Source: Dysgonamonadaceae bacterium
Lineage (GTDB): Bacteria; Bacteroidota; Bacteroidia; Bacteroidales; Azobacteroidaceae
DNA length: 32,180 bases
Assembly (NCBI GenBank): GCA_031284225.1
Contig: JAITAH010000181.1
Coordinates: 1-32,180, forward strand
Direction: 5' to 3'
Shown here piece after piece: positions 1 through 6,669 of the stretch; the first letter of the stretch is position 1, and the number at the start of each line of letters is the position of its first letter. Below the pieces are notes generated by a model. The model searched no databases and was not told the DNA's origin. It saw nothing but the letters and a program-made list of their open reading frames with translations. The position numbers were made by a program, and so were the translations under genes.

Positions 1-2013
1 CAAATCTCCTCCTACTGTTTTTGCAATTACTAACCGCGCAATTATCGTTGCTCCCATACCGGTTAGTAATTTTCCTGTTTCTTTAATTGTTGCGCCACTG
101 TCGAAAATATCGTCAATTAAAAGAATCTTTTTTCCGGATATTTCATCCTGCGGGTCATAAGAAAACGCATTACTGACGTTCTTTTTTTTGAGATAACTGT
201 TTTCAAACATTTTTTGTTCTTTTGTTTCCTTTTGTTTTTGCAGTTTGTGTGAAACGGGTATTTTCAAAACCTGCGATATTTTTTCGGCGAAATTTTTCAC
301 CAAATTGCCCGAAATTGTTGACGGAATGTATAGAATTAAGTCAAAAGATTCCTGTCCGAATTTTTTTCTAAAAGCTTTTAAAGTTAATTGCAACAGGAAA
401 TCGGGAAAATCTCCGGCATTTTCATATTTCGACCTGTGAATGGCGTTTCCTACATTGGAAATGCCGTAATATGAAGCTGCAACGCCATTAACTATGTTCG
501 AGCCGGCGGATTCGACCGTGAGTTCGGGGAGATAGTTTTCTCTGAAATCCTGCAGTTTTGCCATCCATTCGGGCGTAACGATTACTTCTATTTTCTTTTC
601 GCCCGTATTGTCGCAATTGGAGAAAACACGGTTTGAGCTGTCGCCGAGATAATCGCAAAGGAATTTCATTCTCGATCCGTCGGTTTCGACATATTCAATC
701 ATCTTTTCAAGGTCTTTTGTTTTTGCTTTTTTCAGTTCTTCAAATGCTTTTGTATTTAACGGTTGCGAATCGGGAATAAACTCGTATTTTTTGTTTTTGC
801 CGTAATTAACTTCTCTGACAATACCCTGCTCTATCAGGTCGGATTTGATTACCCGTATTTGGGTCTGTTTCAGATTTGTCTGTTTAATTAACTCTCTTTC
901 GCCAAAGAGTCCGGACTTGATTGCGTCAAGAACTTTTTCATATTTTTTGATTGAAGGTCTTCCGCCTTCTATAAAAGCTTCCGGCAATTTTCTGTCTTCT
1001 TCGGGATTGTAGAAAAGGATGATATACGAGGTTTTCCCGTCTCTGCCTGCTCTGCCGATTTCCTGATAATAATGTATAGACGATTGCGGGATTTGCGTAT
1101 GAATAATAAAGCGGATATCCGGTTTGTCTATGCCCATTCCCAATGCGTTAGTAGAGATTATGCATTTCCATCGGTTGTTCATCAGTCCGTTTTCTACGGC
1201 GATTCGCGAATCGGCGTCAAGCCCCGCATTGTAAGCCGTTGAAGATATTTTTAAGAAATTAAGCCATTTAGAATAAATTTCGGTATCTACTCTTGTGCCG
1301 GTATATAGAATGCCTGATCCGGACAATTGTTCGATATTTTTGCCGAGCCAAATCATTTTTTCGTCTTCCGAATTGACTTTGACGACGAAAAGTTTGAAAT
1401 TGTCTCGCATCAGATTTCCACGAATAACGGTTATTCCGCCGCCTATCTGTCGGGCAATGTCTTCTTCTACTCTTTTTGTGGCAGTAGCGGTTGTTGCAAG
1501 AATGGGAAGACTTTTTGGTAAAAGGTTTACGAGATTGACTATGCGTTTGAAAGCAGGTCGAAAATCGTGTCCCCACACCGAAATACAATGAGCCTCATCA
1601 ACTACGACCATCGACAGGTTCATTTGTCGGGTTGCCTCGATCCATTCGTTATTTTCCTGCCTTTCGGGAGCTATATACAGTATCTTGATTGTTCCATTCT
1701 TTGCTTCTTCTATAATCAGGGCATTTTCTTCCTGCGTTTGCTCGCTGTTGATACATTTCGCTGCAATTCCGCGCGATTGAAGTTTCTTCACCTGGTCGCG
1801 CATAAGCGCTATCAAAGGCGAAAATATCACTGTCGTACCTTGAAAAACAGTTGCAGGAAACTGAAAACACAGCGATTTTCCAAACCCGGTTTTTTCTATC
1901 AGCAACACTCGTTTGCCTTCGAGAATTTTTTCAATAGTATTCCACTGTTCATCGTAGAAATTCGGCAGCCCGAAAGTTTTTTTGAGTAATATTTCCGCAT
2001 CCTGTCTGGTCAT
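1..2013 (-). CDS. RecQ-family DNA helicase fused to a C-terminal ComF-like phosphoribosyltransferase domain (3' end outside window)
   Basis: One open frame runs from the ATG at 2013 to the window edge (671 codons, no stop), so the C-terminus is missing. Seen: a Walker A motif TGFGKS at residues 42-47, DEAH at 139-142 within a VDEAHCISVWGHDFRP-type RecQ box, and the motif VI string GRAGRD at about 320-325. These identify a superfamily 2, 3'-5' RecQ-type ATP-dependent helicase. The expected zinc-binding Cys cluster is degenerate: the region reads FLCDYLGD then SNCDNT, with two of the four usual cysteines replaced. There is no HRDC domain; residues from about 500 form a type I phosphoribosyltransferase fold ending in the PRPP-loop motif LLIDDIFDSGAT (about 631-642), like ComF. 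The gene is clearly more AT-rich than its neighbours, compatible with horizontal acquisition. The role of the fused domain is unknown; DNA repair or a defence-type function are inferences. Confidence 0.85.
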   Translation of the reverse strand, partial: MTRQDAEILLKKTFGLPNFYDEQWNTIEKILEGKRVLLIEKTGFGKSLCFQFPATVFQGTTVIFSPLIALMRDQVKKLQSRGIAAKCINSEQTQEENALIIEEAKNGTIKILYIAPERQENNEWIEATRQMNLSMVVVDEAHCISVWGHDFRPAFKRIVNLVNLLPKSLPILATTATATKRVEEDIARQIGGGITVIRGNLMRDNFKLFVVKVNSEDEKMIWLGKNIEQLSGSGILYTGTRVDTEIYSKWLNFLKISSTAYNAGLDADSRIAVENGLMNNRWKCIISTNALGMGIDKPDIRFIIHTQIPQSSIHYYQEIGRAGRDGKTSYIILFYNPEEDRKLPEAFIEGGRPSIKKYEKVLDAIKSGLFGERELIKQTNLKQTQIRVIKSDLIEQGIVREVNYGKNKKYEFIPDSQPLNTKAFEELKKAKTKDLEKMIEYVETDGSRMKFLCDYLGDSSNRVFSNCDNTGEKKIEVIVTPEWMAKLQDFRENYLPELTVESAGSNIVNGVAASYYGISNVGNAIHRSKYENAGDFPDFLLQLTLKAFRKKFGQESFDLILYIPSTISGNLVKNFAEKISQVLKIPVSHKLQKQKETKEQKMFENSYLKKKNVSNAFSYDPQDEISGKKILLIDDIFDSGATIKETGKLLTGMGATIIARLVIAKTVGGDL

Positions 2014-2121
2014 CTTATATCATTCTTTTTATGGAAGATTATGCGTTTTTTTGATCGTAAAAGACTCTCGCAATTTTTAGTATCATACACGTGAACGATG
2101 GGGCAAAAATCATGCTTCGCT

Positions 2122-2490
2122 TCATAACTCCAAATAATAAATTAATTCATTGATGCGGTTGCGCATGGTTTCATCGGCCATTCCTTGCGCCCCGGACGAG
2201 TAGCGGACAACATAATCGAAGCGTTGCAGGCTTCGCACTACGGGCGAAGCGTCTTTCAGGTCGATTTTCAGCAGAACGATTTGCTTAGCGGTTTCTTCTT
2301 CCAGATAAGAAAAAACATGCAACGCTTGGGCGTTGTTTTGTTCTACCAGATGGGCGATTTGAGAAAGGACATAATCGGCCGGATTCACTTCCAATACTAT
2401 CCACGACCCTTCGCCGCCCAGATTGCCGGCTTCGTCGAACGTGGCCATGAGCGCAATATATTTGTTTATTAACAATTCTTTGTCCAACAT
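2122..2490 (-). CDS. Truncated CBS-family protein, C-terminal ACT-like domain only
   Basis: The 122-residue product matches, from memory of the family, the C-terminal part of Bacteroidales CBS-domain proteins of about 220 residues. The shared pattern is an IVLEVNPADY-type strand, then SQIAHLVEQNNA, LKIDLKDASPVVRSLQRF, and a final NELIYYLEL. The two N-terminal CBS domains are absent: similarity begins at the last helix of CBS2 (MLDKELLINKY). I placed the start at the ATG at 2490. The frame stays open to 2559, but the extra 23 residues look unlike any CBS domain and run into the upstream region of exbB. It is divergent from exbB. The function is unknown; full-length relatives probably sense nucleotides or small ligands. 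The gene may be a non-functional remnant. Confidence 0.6.
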   Translation of the reverse strand: MLDKELLINKYIALMATFDEAGNLGGEGSWIVLEVNPADYVLSQIAHLVEQNNAQALHVFSYLEEETAKQIVLLKIDLKDASPVVRSLQRFDYVVRYSSGAQGMADETMRNRINELIYYLEL

Positions 2491-2583
2491 TTTGTAATAT
2501 TTTCGAGTAAATAAACTAATTTTGTGTCCGTATTGCGTAACAACAGACAAAAATAGCAATTTATATTTAGAAATTAAAATAAC

Positions 2584-3294
2584 ATGAACGTATTACTTTT
2601 TATTCAAGAAAGTTTGAACGAAGCGGCGATTCCTGCGGAAGCGGCGTCCGTCCCGTCAACGGAAGTGAAAATGAATATTTTGGATTTAGCCATCAAAGGC
2701 GGTTGGGTGATGATACCCATTGTATTACTGTTTTTTATTGCGGCGGGAATTTTCATCGAACGGCTGTTAACCATCCGGAAAGCATCGCACGAAAGCGATT
2801 CGTTTATGGACCGGATTAAAGATTATATCCTGAGCGGCCGGGTGGATTCGGCAAAAAACCTGTGCCAAAAAACTCATACTCCTTATGCCCGGATGATTGA
2901 AAAAGGCCTTAATCGCCTGGGACGCCCGATGAACGATATTCAGGTAGCCATCGAAAATGTCGGCGCCATCGAAGTAGCTAAATTGGAAAAAGGCTTTCCT
3001 TTGGTGGCCACCGCCGCCGCCCTGGCGCCCATGCTGGGGTTTTTCGGAACGGTAACCGGCATGGTGCGCGCCTTTTTCGATATGGCCAATGCCGGCAGTA
3101 ATGTCGATATCACGCTGTTGTCGTCTGGAATTTACGAAGCGCTGGTAACTACGGTAGCCGGTCTGTCGGTCGGCATTCCGGTTTTGTTCGCTTACAATTA
3201 CCTGGTATCCAAAGTCGATGGCGTGATTGCAAAAATGGAGGCTCGCAGCATGGATTTCATGGATATTTTGAACGAACCGGTAACAAAACAATAA
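2584..3294 (+). CDS. exbB: MotA/TolQ/ExbB proton channel family protein
   Basis: The 236-residue inner-membrane protein is the channel subunit that uses the proton gradient to energise TonB-dependent outer-membrane transport. Three hydrophobic segments are visible: residues about 39-60 (WVMIPIVLLFFIAAGIF), about 138-165 with the family signature APMLGFFGTVTGM, and about 183-210 (TTVAGLSVGIPVLFAYNYL). The N-terminal extension before the first membrane segment is usual for Bacteroidota ExbB. The gene is followed after one base by exbD and then by a tonB-like gene, making a three-gene operon. It would power SusC-type transporters such as the one encoded at the window's right end. The start ATG at 2584 has no obvious Shine-Dalgarno site, as is usual in this phylum. 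Confidence 0.93.
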   Translation: MNVLLFIQESLNEAAIPAEAASVPSTEVKMNILDLAIKGGWVMIPIVLLFFIAAGIFIERLLTIRKASHESDSFMDRIKDYILSGRVDSAKNLCQKTHTPYARMIEKGLNRLGRPMNDIQVAIENVGAIEVAKLEKGFPLVATAAALAPMLGFFGTVTGMVRAFFDMANAGSNVDITLLSSGIYEALVTTVAGLSVGIPVLFAYNYLVSKVDGVIAKMEARSMDFMDILNEPVTKQ

Positions 3295-3295
3295 G

Positions 3296-3703
3296 ATGGC
3301 TATTCAACGAAGAAGAAGAACAAGCGCCGAATTTGCGATGGCGTCCATGACGGATATGATTTTCCTTTTACTCATATTCTTCATGATTACCTCTACGCTT
3401 ATCACGCCCAATGCCGTTAAAGTGGACTTGCCCCAGAGCACGCAGCAAACGACCTCCAAGCCGCTGGCGCGGGTAACGATCGATAAAAACCTGAATTATT
3501 ACGTCGGGTTCGGTACGCAGAAAGAAATTCCGGTCGCTTTTGACGCTATTGTTCCTTTCCTGCAGGAAAGTTATGAACGGAACAATGAAATGTACGTTGC
3601 GCTTTATGCCGACGAAACCATTCCTTATTCGGAAGTCATCCGGGTACTGGATATGGTAAACAAGAATAATTTCAAAATGATTTTGGTAACCCGTCCGAAA
3701 TGA
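3296..3703 (+). CDS. exbD: ExbD/TolR family biopolymer transport protein
   Basis: The 135-residue protein has one N-terminal membrane span (about residues 20-38, MTDMIFLLLIFFMITSTLI) preceded by a basic stretch RRRR. The conserved Asp at position 20, at the start of the span, is the proton-carrying residue of ExbD/TolR. The remainder is a periplasmic domain of the normal length. The start lies one base after the exbB stop, and the stop overlaps the next start by 4 bases (3700-3703, ATGA), implying translational coupling. It works with ExbB and the downstream TonB-like protein in the energy-transducing complex. Confidence 0.93.
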   Translation: MAIQRRRRTSAEFAMASMTDMIFLLLIFFMITSTLITPNAVKVDLPQSTQQTTSKPLARVTIDKNLNYYVGFGTQKEIPVAFDAIVPFLQESYERNNEMYVALYADETIPYSEVIRVLDMVNKNNFKMILVTRPK

Positions 3704-4512
3704 AGCTAACGAAAGAAGAAATATACGGTTTTGGCAGTTCAGCTCTTTTGTGTCTGTTGATAATCCTGATGCTGGCGTTTATTTTTCTGCGAACAGAAGT
3801 CCGGGCGGAAGCAGAAGGTATTCCGGTCGAGTTCGGCGCTCTCGAATGGGCTTCGGGCGTGGACGAGCCTGCGCCTTCGGGCAACGATGCGGAAACGCCT
3901 GTAGTAGCGCCGGTTCCGGAAGTCGTTCCCCAGCCCGCGCCTCCTGCGCCTCAACCGCCGGTCATTACTCAAACGGACGAACAAACCGCCGCTATCGAAG
4001 CCGAAAAACGGAGGAAAGAACAGGAACGGCGGCTCGAACAGGAAAAACGCGAAGCCGAACGCAAACGCATAGAAGAAGAACAGCAGCGCAAAGACGCTAT
4101 CAACCGGCAAATGACGGAAGCGTTCGGAGCCGGCCATGCGTCCGGAGGCAGTCAGGGAACGGCAGACGCCGGTTCCGGCAATCAAGGCAGCCCGCAGGGA
4201 AATGCGGCCGGAGGCGTTGCGTCCGGCGAAGGAGGCGTTGGAAGTTTCAATCTCAGCGGACGCTCGTTGCGCGGCGGCGGATTGCAACGCCCGGCCTACG
4301 ATGTGCAGGAAGAAGGATCGATAGTAGTAGAAATAACCGTCAATCCGCAAGGCGACGTCGTTCAGGCCGAAGTCCGTTTGCGGGGCACCAACATCGAAAA
4401 TGCCAATATGCGCCGTTCGGCCGTCGAAGCCGCCAGGAAAACCAAATTTAACGGAATCGCCGGCTCCCAAAATCAGATTGGGACGATTACTTACAGATAC
4501 ACGTTGAAATGA
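3700..4512 (+). CDS. tonB: TonB/TolA-like energy transducer
   Basis: The 270-residue protein has a TonB layout. There is an N-terminal membrane anchor (about residues 12-30, SSALLCLLIILMLAFIFL), a Pro-rich stretch (about 65-90), a charged Lys/Glu/Arg-rich coiled coil (about 100-135), a Gly/Ser-rich linker (about 145-185), and a C-terminal TonB-type domain with IVVEITVNPQGDVVQAEV and a final TITYRYTLK. The charged coiled coil is closer to TolA than to classic TonB, so a Tol-type role is an alternative; position after exbB-exbD supports either. It overlaps exbD by 4 bases and is followed by a strong terminator at 4543-4569. It is predicted to span the periplasm and contact TonB-dependent receptors. 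Confidence 0.85.
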   Translation: MKLTKEEIYGFGSSALLCLLIILMLAFIFLRTEVRAEAEGIPVEFGALEWASGVDEPAPSGNDAETPVVAPVPEVVPQPAPPAPQPPVITQTDEQTAAIEAEKRRKEQERRLEQEKREAERKRIEEEQQRKDAINRQMTEAFGAGHASGGSQGTADAGSGNQGSPQGNAAGGVASGEGGVGSFNLSGRSLRGGGLQRPAYDVQEEGSIVVEITVNPQGDVVQAEVRLRGTNIENANMRRSAVEAARKTKFNGIAGSQNQIGTITYRYTLK

Positions 4513-4542
4513 CGTGCCGCCGAACAAGGATAATTCAATCAG

Positions 4543-4569
4543 ACAAGGGGGCATGCCCCCTTGTTTTTC
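4543..4569 (+). terminator. Rho-independent terminator of exbB-exbD-tonB
   Basis: A perfect 22-base palindrome (half-site ACAAGGGGGCA, 4543-4564) lies 30 bases after the tonB stop and is followed by TTTTT. The GC-rich stem with a T-run is a textbook intrinsic terminator for the plus-strand operon. It is symmetrical, but on the minus strand only a short T-run follows, so it may also help stop the convergent LRR gene. Confidence 0.85.
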
Positions 4570-4604
4570 GACTCGCAATCCACTGAAAATCAATGTTCAT
4601 TCTT

Positions 4605-4634
4605 CGGGATATCCCGTATCAGGCGCGGGATGAC
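4605..4634. repeat. REP-like palindromic element (CGGGAT/ATCCCG)
   Basis: CGGGAT (4605-4610) abuts its complement ATCCCG (4611-4616), and a second CGGGAT follows at 4626-4631, giving two alternative hairpins. The minus-strand reading (GTCATCCCGCGCC then GATACGGGAT) resembles the dispersed extragenic palindromes found in many bacterial genomes. This is pattern recognition only; copy number in the genome is unknown. Confidence 0.4.
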
Positions 4635-4665
4635 AGGCTTTTGAGACAGCCCCAATTCTTAATTT

Positions 4666-5480
4666 CTAATTCTTAATTATTTTAAACGCCTTCCCATTGA
4701 CCCGCACGAAGTAAACGCCTTTCGGCAAATGCCCGACAAAGAGGCTTTCTTCGCCCCGAATGGTCTGTTGCAGAACGGTTCGCCCGTTGAGGTCGGCAAC
4801 GGTTACTTGCAGGGGAGCATTAAAGTCTTTAATGACCTTAAAGAAATCCGCGACCGGATTGGGCTCAATGCGAAAGTCGCTTCCCGCTTCGAGCGCTTCG
4901 ATTGCCGACGGAACGTAGGCCGTAATCGTGCCGAAATTTTTCCAGACCTCGGCAGTCCGGTAGGCTTCGATGGATTCGGCGGGAACGTAAAGCGTAACTT
5001 TGTTCAAATTAACATTGTAAAATACATTATCGTTTATGGTTTGCGGCGTCGGATTCAGGTTGGTAACCTTGGTTAGGCTGCCGCATTCCCAAAAAGCTTC
5101 ACTCCCGATGCTTGTTACGCTTTCGGGAATGGTAATTGAAGTCAGACTGCTGCAACTCTGAAAAACGCCATTCCCAATGCTGTCACGCCTTCGGGAATGG
5201 TAATCGAAGTAAGACCGGTGCAACGGTAAAAAGCATAATTCCCAATGCCTGTCACGCCATTTTCTATTATCACTGTAATAATAGAAGAATGGGAGGAATA
5301 CCAGGGAGAATAATAATTATAATCACTATAATTCAGCATCGCCCCCGTCCCGCTAATCGTAAGCGTATTGTTTTCCAGCGTCCATGTCAGGTTTTCCCCG
5401 CACGTTCCGCTTGTTTGCGACCACCCCGTTGCCGTACCTGCCAGCAACATCATGCTTAAAAATAAAACCCTTGTTCTCAT
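4666..5480 (-). pseudogene. BspA-like leucine-rich repeat protein with T9SS C-terminal sorting domain, broken by a 1-base deletion
   Basis: Seen in two frames. Positions 5480-5142 encode a signal peptide (MRTRVLFLSMMLLAGTATG), a short domain with the motif NTLTISGTGAM, and the first LRR_5 repeats (LTSITIPEGVT). The second frame carries the next repeat (SSLTSITIPESVTSIGSEAF), then a YVPAESIEAYRTAEVWKNF segment and a type A T9SS sorting domain (IEPNPVADFF to GVYFVRVNGKAFKIIKN). Comparing adjacent repeats, the codons ACA-AGC-ATC appear once as ACA-GC-ATT, so one base is missing between 5180 and 5181. Restoring it gives a continuous product of about 271 residues. The intact family is secreted and cell-surface attached. 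The break could be a real mutation, phase variation or a sequencing error. It lies 26 bases downstream of mnmD on the same strand. Confidence 0.8.
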
Positions 5481-5506
5481 ACTGTTTTTAAATTAAAAAT
5501 TATGAA

Positions 5507-6265
5507 TTAATGTAGAGACGGATAATTATCCGTCTCTACGATTGCGTCATTCATTGCGTCATTCATAATCCCGTTTACGGAATTATCGTGTTTTGAATTT
5601 TGCTCCAGGGGCCTTTTTCGCCGCGCGCGCAACATCTCCCGTTTTCCAGGCGGGCCGGGCAGACGTTCCACCGTAAAGCCGGCTTGTTGCATCCGCCGGC
5701 GAATCTGTCCTTTGGCGCAGTAGGTGGTCAGAATACCGTCGGGATTCAAGGTCTTGAAAAGCCTGTCGAATAATTCCTGCGACCAGACTTCGGCTTGTTT
5801 ATCGGGCGCAAAAGCATCGTAATAGACCACATCGTAAGGGCCGGGATAGGAATAATCCTTGAAATCGGCCGCTATTTTTTGTAAGGTGAAAAAAGGCGTC
5901 AGCCTTACCGGTTTTTCCCATTCCGCCGCATGAATGTTTTTGAACAACGCTTCGTTGCCGCCGGAATAATTGAGTTTTTCAACGATTTCGTCCGGCAGCG
6001 GATATTTTTCCAACCCGGCGTAAAGGATGCTGACGCCGCGTTTTTCGGCTTCCAAAGCGGTAAGGAAAGCATTTAGTCCGGTACCGAATCCCATTTCCAG
6101 CACATGAATCCGGGGTTTGAGGCATTGATTCAATCCGGCTTCGATATAAACGTGTTTGGATTCCCGAATCGCCCCGTTCGCAGAGTGGTAACGCTCGTCT
6201 ATTTCCGGTAAATAGAGCGTATGAGAGCCGTCGGCGGTTACCGTCAGTTGGACGCGCCATGCCAT
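5507..6265 (-). CDS. mnmD: tRNA (5-methylaminomethyl-2-thiouridine)(34) methyltransferase, MnmD type
   Basis: The 252-residue protein is a DUF752-type SAM methyltransferase that performs the last methylation of the wobble uridine in tRNA. Seen: an N-terminal SHTLYLPEIDERYHS motif, the SAM-binding motif VLEMGFGTG at about 55-63, the family motif YYDAFAP at about 148-154, and the C-terminal GPPGKREMLRA. The FAD-dependent MnmC1 half is absent, as in other stand-alone MnmD enzymes. The conserved fold ends near residue 215. The last about 37 residues are atypical: they are encoded by a 12-base tandem repeat (giving MNDAMNDA) and a 28-base palindrome. The start overlaps the thioesterase gene upstream by 22 bases, implying co-translation. 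Confidence 0.85.
   Translation of the reverse strand: MAWRVQLTVTADGSHTLYLPEIDERYHSANGAIRESKHVYIEAGLNQCLKPRIHVLEMGFGTGLNAFLTALEAEKRGVSILYAGLEKYPLPDEIVEKLNYSGGNEALFKNIHAAEWEKPVRLTPFFTLQKIAADFKDYSYPGPYDVVYYDAFAPDKQAEVWSQELFDRLFKTLNPDGILTTYCAKGQIRRRMQQAGFTVERLPGPPGKREMLRARRKRPLEQNSKHDNSVNGIMNDAMNDAIVETDNYPSLH
5512..5539. repeat. 28-bp perfect palindrome inside the 3' end of mnmD
   Basis: The half-site GTAGAGACGGATAA is followed immediately by its exact reverse complement. GTAGAGACG...CGTCTCTAC palindromes occur as dispersed repeats in many bacterial genomes (from memory). Here it is translated as residues 243-251 of MnmD. There is no T-run, so it is not a standard terminator. Confidence 0.8.
5541..5564. 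repeat. Two tandem copies of a 12-bp unit (ATTGCGTCATTC)
   Basis: ATTGCGTCATTC occurs twice in direct succession (5541-5552 and 5553-5564), one base from the palindrome at 5512-5539. On the minus strand it encodes the repeated MNDA in the atypical tail of MnmD. It is probably part of the same inserted or expanded repeat. Confidence 0.8.
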
Positions 6266-6669
6266 GGAAGCGCTGTGTTTTTCCGGTAGGCCGTAGCGGT
6301 AAACAACGCTATGAGTTCGCCGGATTCGTTGGTAACTCTGACTTCAAAGGTGGCTAATTTTTGATGCAGATGTACGATACGGGCTTCTGCCGACAGAACG
6401 CCGTCGCCCACGCCTTTGAAATACCGAATACTGGTTTCGACCGATACGGCCAAATTGCCGTAAGCATTAACGGCGGCCGCAAAAGCCAAATCGGCTAAGG
6501 TGAAAATGGCTCCTCCCTGCACGACATTCCCTGCGTTGAGGTGCATGTCGCGGATTTCCATTCGCGTTTTGGCTCGTCCCGGTTCCGCTTCCAGCAGTTC
6601 GACGCCGGAAAAAGCGGCGTAACGGTCGTGTTTGAAAAATTCGAGTAAAGTCAGGGGTTGAGTTTCCAT
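6244..6669 (-). CDS. PaaI-family hot-dog thioesterase
   Basis: The 141-residue protein has the hot-dog acyl-CoA thioesterase pattern: [22 protein letters not shown] (about residues 43-64) contains the Asn, paired Gly and Asp of the PaaI/YbgC-like active site, followed by [10 protein letters not shown] and a C-terminal FTATAYRK strand. It would hydrolyse an acyl- or aryl-CoA thioester in the cytoplasm; the substrate cannot be told. It overlaps the end of cysS by 19 bases and the start of mnmD by 22 bases, so all three are probably one transcript. Confidence 0.85.
   Translation of the reverse strand: METQPLTLLEFFKHDRYAAFSGVELLEAEPGRAKTRMEIRDMHLNAGNVVQGGAIFTLADLAFAAAVNAYGNLAVSVETSIRYFKGVGDGVLSAEARIVHLHQKLATFEVRVTNESGELIALFTATAYRKNTALPWHGASN

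Noticed and set aside
245..1989. Several short ORFs on both strands between 245 and 1989
   Set aside because: They lie in other frames of the single long RecQ-PRTase reading frame, which is intact from 2013 to the window edge.
3739..4593. A 284-codon minus-strand ORF opposite tonB
   Set aside because: It is low-complexity, Arg/Phe-rich translation antisense to the Pro/Lys/Glu/Gly-rich TonB-like gene, and it runs through the terminator.
5065..5225. The repeated LRR segments as a CRISPR array or DNA satellite
   Set aside because: The repeats encode LRR_5 protein repeats in frame, apart from one deleted base, and lack conserved repeats with unique spacers.
5512..5539. The mnmD-tail palindrome as a terminator
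   Set aside because: It lies inside the coding region and no T-run follows on either strand; a dispersed repeat is the better reading.
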